Shown one piece after another: positions 1-6,100 of a stretch of DNA of 6,938 nt. The position numbers and the translations under genes were made by a program. Source of the DNA: Bacillota bacterium (GTDB lineage Bacteria; Bacillota; Clostridia; Peptostreptococcales; Anaerovoracaceae). The notes beneath the pieces were generated by a model, which saw only the letters and a program-made list of their open reading frames with translations, searched no databases and was not told the origin of the DNA. Each line of letters opens with the position of its first letter. The first letter of the stretch is position 1. The stretch spans positions 1 to 6,938 of the forward strand of contig JAQSXD010000193.1 of the NCBI GenBank assembly GCA_029266295.1, in the 5' to 3' direction.

Positions 1-1469
1 TCCTTAATCAGTGTCGCAACCTTGTCGATATCATCAACAATCTTATTGAGGGCACCTGCAGTTTCTCTTGCAATCTTCGTTCCGTCTTCTGACTTTTTAA
101 TGGAACTGGAGATCATAGAGGTAGTCTCCTTAGCAGCATCCGCAGAGCGGGCCGCCAGATTTCTCACTTCTTCCGCAACAACAGCAAAGCCTTTTCCATG
201 CTGGCCGGCTCTCGCTGCTTCCACCGCTGCGTTTAGTGCAAGGATATTGGTCTGGAATGCAATATCGTCTATTACCTTTATAATATTTGAAATATTAGCA
301 GATGCTTCGTTGATATCTTCCATCGCTCTCAGCATATCTCCCATCTGCTGATTACCCTGCACTGCGTTGGATTTCGCAGTCTCTGCCAGATCGTTGGCCT
401 GATTTGCATTCTGCGCATTCATCTTTGTCTGAGAAGAAATCTCCTCCAAGGATGCAGTAAGCTGTTCTACGGAACTTGCCTGCTCGGTAGCACCCTGAGA
501 AAGTGCGACACTGGAATCCGATACCTGTTTTGATCCAGCTGCGACCTGCTCTGAAGCCGCTGCAATATTGGATAACACTTCATTATTCTTATCCACCATT
601 TCTGCCAGTTTCTTGCCAAGCAAATCCCGATCAGACCGAACCTTGATATCAATGGTCAGATCTCCGGCTGCCATTCGTTCTGTCGCCAGGGCTTGTTCCC
701 TGATACTGCTGATCATCCGGTCAAAGGATGCCATAAGCTGGCCGATCTCATCATTCAAATTTGTCTCTACACTTACGTTAACATCACCCACTGCCATAGC
801 ATCGGCCACTGTTATCAGGCGATTAATCGGCTTCACGATGCTTCTTGTAATTAGGAAAGCAGCTCCGATGCAAATAATGATTGCGACCGCAATCACCGCC
901 AGCAGGATAGCTCTGGTGCGGGAATAGACTGACGCAGCATTTGCGACAGATTCTTCAGCACCAGCAGTATTAAATTCAACAAGTTCCTGAGCAAGCTTTC
1001 CAATTTCGTCAAAAGCCACCTTTGCATCGCCTTTAATCATTGCCATTGCACCGGCGGAATCACCTGCTCTGCTTAGTGCTAAAACATCCTTATCTATTTG
1101 TGTATAGGTTTGCCAATTGGATAGGATCTTCTCAATTAGTTCCCTGTCAACATCATTGGTCGTGACCTGAGAATAAGCGTTGATATTCTCCAGCACAGTT
1201 TTGTCATATGCATTCATTCGGGTCTCATATTCGCTCTTTTCCTCAGCGCTGGTTGACACAGCGTGCTGCGTTTCTACCCTGCGGAAATTACCAGTTGCTG
1301 TATTTAACGCATGGGCGTAATCAACGCTGGGCAAACTGTTATTTCCTATATGCATTGTCTCCTTGTTAAATTGGCTCAACGCATTTAGCGAAAATAGCCC
1401 CATACCCGCCAATATGATGATAGTTATGCCGAAGCCTAGAAAGAGTCTTGCTTTAATTGTGAATTTCAT
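1..1469 (-). CDS. Methyl-accepting chemotaxis protein, C-terminus cut by window edge
   Basis: Transmembrane chemoreceptor that senses a ligand outside the cell and controls CheA through CheW. The visible 489 codons begin MKFTIKARLFLGFGITIIIL. Domains in order: TM1 (about 8-28); an extracellular four-helix-bundle-type sensor (about 30-185, with the SLPSVDYAHALNTATGNFRR stretch typical of 4HB_MCP sensors); TM2 (about 190-210, ILLAVIAVAIIICIGAAFLI); a HAMP unit beginning ITRSIVKPINRLI; a second HAMP-like unit (ERMAAGDLTIDIKVRSDRDL); then the signalling coiled coil. The conserved hairpin tip is clear at about 395-440 (FQTNILALNAAVEAARAGQH, then GKGFAVVAEEVRNLA). By family comparison roughly 80 residues are missing past the left edge. 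The start is supported by AGGAGG at 1476-1481, six bases before ATG. It lies 43 bp downstream of cheW with no terminator between, so the two are probably co-transcribed. The ligand cannot be predicted. Family assignment is very secure. Confidence 0.97.
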   Translation of the reverse strand, partial: MKFTIKARLFLGFGITIIILAGMGLFSLNALSQFNKETMHIGNNSLPSVDYAHALNTATGNFRRVETQHAVSTSAEEKSEYETRMNAYDKTVLENINAYSQVTTNDVDRELIEKILSNWQTYTQIDKDVLALSRAGDSAGAMAMIKGDAKVAFDEIGKLAQELVEFNTAGAEESVANAASVYSRTRAILLAVIAVAIIICIGAAFLITRSIVKPINRLITVADAMAVGDVNVSVETNLNDEIGQLMASFDRMISSIREQALATERMAAGDLTIDIKVRSDRDLLGKKLAEMVDKNNEVLSNIAAASEQVAAGSKQVSDSSVALSQGATEQASSVEQLTASLEEISSQTKMNAQNANQANDLAETAKSNAVQGNQQMGDMLRAMEDINEASANISNIIKVIDDIAFQTNILALNAAVEAARAGQHGKGFAVVAEEVRNLAARSADAAKETTSMISSSIKKSEDGTKIARETAGALNKIVDDIDKVATLIK

Positions 1470-1512
1470 TTGAATCCTCCTGTTAAGATAATTGCTTTCA
1501 TTTTTAGTTCGT

Positions 1513-2022
1513 CTAGTGCTGCAATAGGCGGGGTAATTCGATTAGCTCTGCCGACTCCTTTTCTGAAAGTAGTTTTCTGCAATCCAGCAGCAGCTTCACT
1601 TCATTTCCTGTTTTTCCAATCCGGCTGACAAAGTTGCTACTGCTAAAGCCGTTGTTCAATTTGGGCGGCGGGGCAATATCTGTTTCCGGTATGGTCAGAA
1701 CTTCCGCTACATTGTCGACAATCAGACCGATGGGGTTGTTTTCTACATCAATGACGATGACACAGGTTCGGTCATCATACTTTTTGGGCTCTTTCTTAAA
1801 ACGCAGTCTAACATCCATGACCGGAATGATTTTACCCCTCAAATTGATAATCCCCTTCAGGTAATCCGGTAATTCCGGCACCGCGGTTATGCGCTGAATG
1901 CCGATAATCTCGGTTACATGCATAATTTCAATCCCGTAAATTTCTTTTCCGACAGCGAATGTTAGGAACCGGTTTTTTTGAGTATCTTCCATTATTTCGA
2001 TGCTTTCTGATGCTTGGGTCAT
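1513..2022 (-). CDS. cheW: Chemotaxis coupling protein CheW
   Basis: Cytoplasmic adaptor that links chemoreceptors to the histidine kinase CheA. The 169-aa protein has a short N-terminal extension and one CheW domain at about residues 17-160. Recognisable features are FLTFAVGKEIYGIEI (19-33), VTEIIGIQRITAVPELPDYL (36-55), the hallmark GIINLRGKIIPVMDVR (57-72) with the conserved receptor-contact arginine R62, then CVIVIDV and GLIVDNVAEVL. There is no response-regulator domain, so this is CheW rather than CheV. The first ATG is chosen because a good Shine-Dalgarno (AAGGAAGGTG) ends eight bases upstream; the alternative Met11 has none. It is the first gene of a cheW-mcp unit. Only 37 bp separate its start codon from the left 26-bp inverted repeat of the recombinase cassette, so its promoter should lie in that repeat or inside the cassette. 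A weak minus-strand candidate in the present orientation is TTGTGA (2213-2208), 18 bp, TAACTT (2189-2184). Confidence 0.96.
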   Translation of the reverse strand: MTQASESIEIMEDTQKNRFLTFAVGKEIYGIEIMHVTEIIGIQRITAVPELPDYLKGIINLRGKIIPVMDVRLRFKKEPKKYDDRTCVIVIDVENNPIGLIVDNVAEVLTIPETDIAPPPKLNNGFSSSNFVSRIGKTGNEVKLLLDCRKLLSEKESAELIELPRLLQH

Positions 2023-2059
2023 ACTCTTTTCACCTTCCTTGTTTCAGTAGATTTTTGAG

Positions 2060-2085
2060 AATGTAACAATTTACTTAAAATGTTG
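2060..2085 (+). repeat. Left 26-bp inverted repeat (IRL), putative recombination site
   Basis: Begins AATGTAAC and ends AAATGTTG; it is the exact reverse complement of 2908-2933. Outer flanks differ (GAG before IRL, against CTC when the right side is read inward), and inner flanks differ (CATTTC against TCTAAA), so the repeat is exactly 26 bp. It contains an imperfect dyad, AACAATTT (2065-2072) and AAAATGTT (2077-2084), matching at 7 of 8 positions around the asymmetric centre ACTT. This resembles the paired recombinase-binding arms of a tyrosine recombinase core site. Read toward cheW, its outer end supplies TGTTACATT, an extended -10-like motif. Confidence 0.9.
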
Positions 2086-2090
2086 CATTT

Positions 2091-2105
2091 CTCCGGAAGC
2101 CGGAG
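2091..2105. other. Short GC-rich hairpin inside the cassette, next to IRL
   Basis: CTCCGG (2091-2096), loop AAG, CCGGAG (2100-2105) is a perfect 6-bp stem in otherwise AT-rich DNA, five bases inside IRL. Neither strand has a T-run after it, so it is not a textbook intrinsic terminator. On a minus-strand transcript heading to cheW it could act as a weak attenuator; it could also be a protein-binding site. Confidence 0.4.
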
Positions 2106-2108
2106 GCC

Positions 2109-2130
2109 TGTAAACTTCAAGGTAAATGTT
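2109..2130 (+). repeat. Degenerate half-copy of the 26-bp repeat
   Basis: TGTAA (2109-2113), 10 bases, AAATGTT (2124-2130) mirrors TGTAA (2062-2066), 11 bases, AAATGTT (2078-2084) in IRL, in the same orientation and about 46 bp inward. The centre is not conserved. It could be an accessory or autoregulatory binding site for the recombinase, a decayed site, or chance in AT-rich DNA. Confidence 0.3.
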
Positions 2131-2139
2131 TCCAACATT
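2125..2139. promoter_or_regulatory. Perfect dyad AATGTT-TCC-AACATT, possible recombinase operator
   Basis: Six-base perfect inverted repeat with a 3-bp centre, upstream of the recombinase gene. Its arms share the AATGTT/AACATT word found in the arms of IRL and IRR, which suggests that the same protein may bind here. Binding is inferred; no T-run follows, so a terminator is unlikely. Confidence 0.3.
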
Positions 2140-2164
2140 CAAAAGATGATTGATTTGACTTGAA

Positions 2165-2193
2165 TTGTAATGTATTGTTTTCTAAGTTATTTT
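2165..2193 (+). promoter_or_regulatory. Candidate promoter for the recombinase gene
   Basis: TTGTAA (2165-2170), 17-bp spacer, TATTTT (2188-2193), each hexamer matching the sigma-A consensus at 4 of 6 positions. The inferred start would leave a leader of about 60 bases before the ATG at 2259. The overlapping TTGACT at 2155-2160 lacks a well-spaced -10. The region is AT-rich, so chance matches are easy. Confidence 0.35.
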
Positions 2194-2258
2194 AATAAAT
2201 CAAATCATCACAAAATTGAGCAAATAAATAAAAGTAAATCGAAGAAGGAGACAACGAA

Positions 2259-2819
2259 ATGACTGTAGAACCAATTCGGGATAAAGTAAAAATCAAACAA
2301 ATGTACCAATATTTAAACGGAAGAGATCCGAAGTACGGATTAATCTTTAAATTTGGGCTCAATACAGGTCTGCGAATCAGCGATATTCTGCCGCTCAAGG
2401 TCAAGGATATCTTTCTTCGAAAAGGAGTCTTTTCTGAATATCTTGTTCTGAAAGAAAAGAAGACAAAGAAGGAGAAGAAGATCAAACTGAATACAGCCTT
2501 GAGAAATAAGCTGCTGTCCTATGTTCTGGAGAATGGGTTAGACGGTCAAGATTACTTGTTTCCAAGCAAAAAGGGAAACTACATCGGCAGAATTCAGGCA
2601 TACCGTGTTCTAAAGGATGCCGCTGATCTGATAGGAGTTGAGAATTTTGGCACCCATAGTCTGAGGAAAACCTGGGGCTATTGGACTTATAAGATGTCGA
2701 AGTATAACATCGGTTTGATTATGGATACGTTTAACCACAGTTCTCAAAGTATCACCCTCCGTTATATTGGGGTGAATCAGGACCAGAAAGATGAGCTTTA
2801 TTCACTTGTCCAATTTTAG
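2259..2819 (+). CDS. Minimal tyrosine recombinase (FimB/FimE-size DNA invertase)
   Basis: Site-specific recombinase of the phage-integrase (tyrosine) family that cuts and rejoins DNA through a covalent 3'-phosphotyrosine. The 186 residues comprise essentially the catalytic domain alone. All expected active-site residues are visible: R39 in NTGLRISD, a lysine-rich beta-hairpin (KEKKTKKEKKIKL, about 65-77) holding the catalytic Lys, H133 and R136 in THSLRKT, H160 in FNHSS, and the nucleophile Y169 in LRYIG. The N-terminal core-binding domain of typical ~300-aa integrases is absent, as in FimB/FimE. Start: AAGGAG at 2245-2250, eight bases before ATG. It is the only gene between the two 26-bp inverted repeats, and no terminator separates its stop from IRR, so its transcript could leave the cassette. 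The inferred role is inversion of that cassette. It reads divergently from cheW and toward nifJ in this orientation. It has no excisionase, relaxase or phage neighbours, which argues against an integrating element. Confidence 0.93.
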   Translation: MTVEPIRDKVKIKQMYQYLNGRDPKYGLIFKFGLNTGLRISDILPLKVKDIFLRKGVFSEYLVLKEKKTKKEKKIKLNTALRNKLLSYVLENGLDGQDYLFPSKKGNYIGRIQAYRVLKDAADLIGVENFGTHSLRKTWGYWTYKMSKYNIGLIMDTFNHSSQSITLRYIGVNQDQKDELYSLVQF

Positions 2820-2850
2820 AGCACATTAACAGTATTTTCTTTTAATTTCA

Positions 2851-2879
2851 TTGCATAGTTACAAAATTTATGTCATAAT
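2851..2879 (+). promoter_or_regulatory. Candidate outward promoter P1 at the right end of the cassette
   Basis: TTGCAT (2851-2856), exactly 17 bp, CATAAT (2874-2879), preceded by TGT (2871-2873), which makes an extended -10. The -10 matches TATAAT at 5 of 6 positions; the -35 matches at only 3 of 6. Transcription would start near 2886 and run out through IRR. No open reading frame with a ribosome binding site follows on the plus strand here, so its likely target is the cheW-mcp operon after inversion. This is inference from sequence only. Confidence 0.42.
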
Positions 2880-2903
2880 TAGTATTATTTTGTCGATAAT
2901 TTT

Positions 2904-2933
2904 TAGACAACATTTTAAGTAAATTGTTACATT
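2904..2933 (+). promoter_or_regulatory. Candidate outward promoter P2 straddling the IRR border
   Basis: TAGACA (2904-2909) matches TTGACA at 5 of 6 positions. An 18-bp spacer follows, then TACATT (2928-2933, 4 of 6), preceded by TGT for an extended -10. The -10 lies wholly in the 26-bp repeat, whereas the -35 begins in unique cassette DNA. IRL has the same -10, but the aligned upstream sequence is poor (ATGCAA at 17 bp). Inversion would therefore give the cheW side a better -35. Spacing is 1 bp longer than ideal. Confidence 0.35.
2908..2933 (-). repeat. Right 26-bp inverted repeat (IRR), putative recombination site
   Basis: Exact reverse complement of 2060-2085, beginning CAACATTT and ending TTGTTACATT on the plus strand. 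It lies 88 bp past the recombinase stop codon. The imperfect internal dyad is the same as in IRL. Its inner flank supplies a TAGACA hexamer (2904-2909) that IRL lacks in the present orientation, so the -10-like TACATT at its outer edge has a good -35 partner only at this end. Confidence 0.9.
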
Positions 2934-3049
2934 GAGCATCCACTCAGTAAGAATGGGTATGTTTCCAAAATATGGATCACAATAAAAAACAATAACTCCC
3001 ATTGATTTCCGTAATGTTTCGAACGAATTTATCAGTTTTTACGAGCATA

Positions 3050-3095
3050 AAGAGGGCATCTCAAAATGATTGCAAATCATGGAGAGAGCCCTCTT
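3050..3095. terminator. Nested stem-loop downstream of nifJ, probable bidirectional terminator
   Basis: Three stacked helices: AAGAGGGC (3050-3057) with GCCCTCTT (3088-3095); TCTC (3059-3062) with GAGA (3082-3085); and ATGATT (3066-3071) with AATCAT (3075-3080), loop GCA. It lies 57 bp beyond the nifJ stop codon. On the minus strand it is followed by CTTTATG, on the plus strand by CTTAC, so U-tracts are weak. It probably ends the nifJ transcript and could also stop outward transcription from the cassette. Its outer sequence, GAGGGCATCTCAAAATGA, reminds me of IS1182-type transposon ends, so a decayed palindromic element is an alternative. Confidence 0.5.
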
Positions 3096-3152
3096 CTTAC
3101 AAGCCACTGGTGCAGTTTAATTCATTGAAAACAGAACTTTATTCATTTGTTT

Positions 3153-6100
3153 TTAGAAGATTTCCTTTTCAGCGAGCAGCGTTTTGATTCTGTTTCTATT
3201 ATACGCATAGTCTTTGCTTAATTCAAATAATTCCTGCGCTCTTTCCGGGAAGACATTCGCGAGTTGTGCATATCGAATCTCTCCCTGGAGAAATTCTTTA
3301 TAATCCTGTGTCGGCGGTTTGGAATCCAAAACGAAGGGGTTCTTTCCTTCCTTGCGCAGATCCGGGTTAAAGCGGTACAGTTGCCAATAGCCGCTTTCCA
3401 CGGCACGCTTTTCTTCCATAATGCTGGTACCCATGCCGGATTTTATTCCATGGCTCACGCAGGGGGAATAGGCGATGATCAGCGAGGGGCCCTGATACTG
3501 CTCTGCTTCAAGGATGGCTTTCATGGTCTGGTTCATATCCGCGCCCATGGCAATCTGTGCAACGTATACATTGCCATACGTCATAGCCATCAGTCCTAGA
3601 TCTTTCTTTCTGGTGCTTTTCCCTCCCGCCGCCAGCTTTGCAACAGCTCCTGTCTGGGTAGACTTTGAAGCCTGTCCGCCGGTATTGGAATAAATCTCTG
3701 TATCCATGACAAAGAGATTGATGTCATCTCCCGAAGCAATGACGTGATCCAGTCCTCCGTATCCGATATCATAGGACCAGCCGTCGCCGCCGATAGACCA
3801 TACCGAGGGCTTTACAAGGTAATCTCTCAGTTTCAGAATTTCTGTCAATACGGAGTTCCCCTCCATCTCGTGCTCACATTCGAGAATTGCCTTTGTGGTT
3901 CTTTCAGAACCTTCTCCGTCGTACCGATGCGCAAGCCAGTCCTGGAAGCATTCCTTCAAATAAACGGTGATATCCATGTTCATCGCCTGCTCCATAAGAT
4001 CAGCGAGCCGCTCCCTGATCTGCCATGATCCGAGGGCCAGTCCATATCCAAATTCCGCAGCATCTTCAAACAACGGATTGATCCATGCAGGGCCTCTTCC
4101 TTCTTCATCTGTGGTGTAAGCAATGGATGGAGCGTATGCACCCCAGATGGAGGAGCATCCTGTTGCGTTGGAAACGAGCATTCTTCTTCCGAAGAGCTGC
4201 GTCAGAAGACGGATATAAGGCGTTTCTCCGCAGCCAGGGCACGCTCCGTTGAACTCCAGCAGCGGTTTGACAAACTGGCTTCCCAGTATGGTCTTCGGAT
4301 TGACAATCGTGCTTTTCTCCGTGATGGTTACGGCAAAATCCCAATTGTCCGACTCCATCTCGATCTCCTGATCCGCGGGATTCATAATCAATGCCTTCCC
4401 CTTCGCCGGGCAAATGTCCGCGCAGTTTCCGCAGCCGGTGCAGTCCAGTGGAGAGACTTGGATCCTGTATCCAAGATGCTCCAGTCCCTTGCCGGAAGCC
4501 TCTTTTGTTTTAAAGGTATCCGGTTTTCGTTCCATCTCCTCTTCATTGAGCAGGAATGCCCTTATGGTTGCGTGGGGGCAAATATAAACGCAGCGTCCGC
4601 ATTGGATGCACTTATCAATCTGCCATTCCGGCACATTCGGTGCAATGCCTCTCTTTTCGTAGGCTGTCGTTCCCAGAGGATACGTTCCGTCCTCCATTCC
4701 CAGAAAGGCACTCACAGGCAGTTCATCTCCCTCATGTCTAGCCATAGGTCTCTGAATCCTGCTGACAAACTCAGGAATATCCCGTTCCTCCTCGATTTCC
4801 TGCTTTGCGCCTTTCCAGTCAGCCTTCACCTCAATCTTATGAAGCGCCTCAATGGCGAGATCCACTGCGTTCGTATTCTTTGTTACAATTTCCTTCCCTT
4901 TCCTGCCATACATTTTCTCGATGGATTTCTTGAGGTATCCGAGTGCTTCCTCCACCGGAATAATGTCTGCCAGCTGAAAGAACACTGCCTGCATCACCAT
5001 GTTAATTCGGTTGCCGAGACCCAGCTGGGATGCAATGGCAAGTGCATTGATGGTATAAAAACGGATCTGATGTTCCGCCAGATATCGTTTGATATCAGCA
5101 GGGAGCTTCTCTTCCAGTTCCCCTGCTTCCCAGGTGCAGTTGAGTACAAAGGTTCCCCCCTTTTTTAAGCCTTTTAAGAGGTCGTACTGGTAGACAAAGG
5201 ACTGATTATGGCAGGCAATATAATCGGCATTGTTTACAAGATATGGAGACCGAATCGGCAGCTTGCCGAACCTGAGATGGGAAACCGTTGTTCCTCCTGA
5301 TTTTTTACTGTCATAGGAGAAATACGCCTGAACCAAAAGATCCGTATTATCTCCGATAATTTTTGCTGCGGCCTTGTTTGCTCCCACGGTTCCGTCGGAG
5401 CCAAGACCGTATATCTTACAGCTTTTCGTGCCCGCAGGCACTGTATTTACCAGCGCTTCCTCCGGAAGAGAAGTATTGGTAACATCGTCCACAATTCCAA
5501 CCGTAAAACCATCCTTTGGTTTGTCTTGTCTCAGATTGCGAAATACAGCCAACATCTGAGAAGGTGTTGTATCCTTGGAAGATAAGCCGTATCTTCCGCC
5601 CACGGTCACGACCGTTTTAAAACCGTCGTATTCGTTATCACCTTCTTCAAAGGTCCTGACGTAGGAATGGTTGCTTTTCAGAGCCTTTACAACATCAAGA
5701 TAGAGGGGTTCTGCCGGAGCTCCTGGCTCCTTGGTTCTGTCCAGTACGGCAATCTTTTTGACGGTCTTTGGCAAGGAATCAAGGAAATAACTTTGAGAAA
5801 AAGGACGATACAGGCGAACTTTTATTACCCCTACTTTTTCCCCCTTCTCCATAAGATAGTCCACGGTTTCGTGTATGGTATCGCAAACAGAACCCATGGC
5901 AACTAGGACGAACTCCGCATCCTCTGCTCCGTAATAGTCAAAGAGCTTATAGTTTCTGCCGGTTATCTTGCCCAGCCGATCCATATATTCCTGTACAATA
6001 TCGGGAACCGCATCAAAAAACGGATTCGCGCTTTCTCTTTGCTGAAAGTAAATATCCGGGTTTTGGGTTGTTCCCCTTGCCACAGGACGCTGGGGATTCA

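Larger units (their letters stand above)
2060..2933. mobile_element. Putative invertible DNA cassette encoding its own tyrosine recombinase
   Basis: An 874-bp segment bounded by a perfect 26-bp inverted repeat (2060-2085 and 2908-2933). Homology between the two ends stops abruptly on both sides of each repeat. The only gene inside is a complete minimal tyrosine recombinase (2259-2819). Tyrosine recombinases such as FimB/FimE of E. coli and RecV of C. difficile invert DNA between short inverted repeats to switch promoters; that is family knowledge. I infer that this segment inverts in place. The left end abuts the cheW-mcp operon, 37 bp from the cheW start, and the right end carries outward-facing promoter-like sequences (2851-2879 and 2904-2933) that would face cheW after inversion. 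An alternative is a tiny transposable unit, but no target duplication is evident and this recombinase class does not usually form terminal-inverted-repeat transposons. Confidence 0.72.
2820..3152. other. Non-coding interval between recombinase and nifJ
   Basis: These 333 bp hold no supportable gene. They contain the right end of the cassette (candidate promoters and IRR, to 2933), about 115 bp of AT-rich sequence without recognisable features (2934-3049), and a nested stem-loop (3050-3095). A short plus-strand frame starting at 3002 crosses the stem-loop and runs into the nifJ 3' end. It lacks a ribosome binding site and is rejected. The words ATGTTTCCAA at 2126-2135 and 2959-2968 match, probably by chance. 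Confidence 0.6.

Noticed and set aside
22..927. Plus-strand open frames of 109 and 119 codons opposite the chemoreceptor
   Set aside because: The minus strand encodes unmistakable HAMP and MCP signalling sequence here; the antisense peptides are low-complexity shadows.
2192..2485. Minus-strand 97-codon frame beginning MIFFSFFVFFSF, superficially like a membrane peptide
   Set aside because: It is antisense to the start of the recombinase; the hydrophobic run is only the complement of its lysine-rich AAG/AAA stretch.
2060..2933. Interpretation as an insertion sequence, miniature transposon or prophage remnant
   Set aside because: No DDE transposase, no clear target-site duplication and no phage or conjugation genes; the recombinase lacks the usual N-terminal arm- and core-binding domains of integrases. 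Inversion explains the repeat pair better.
4458..5168. Long plus-strand open frame (236 codons) inside nifJ
   Set aside because: It lies wholly antisense to a full-length PFOR with intact motifs, shows no recognisable domain, and is an expected shadow of a well-coded gene.
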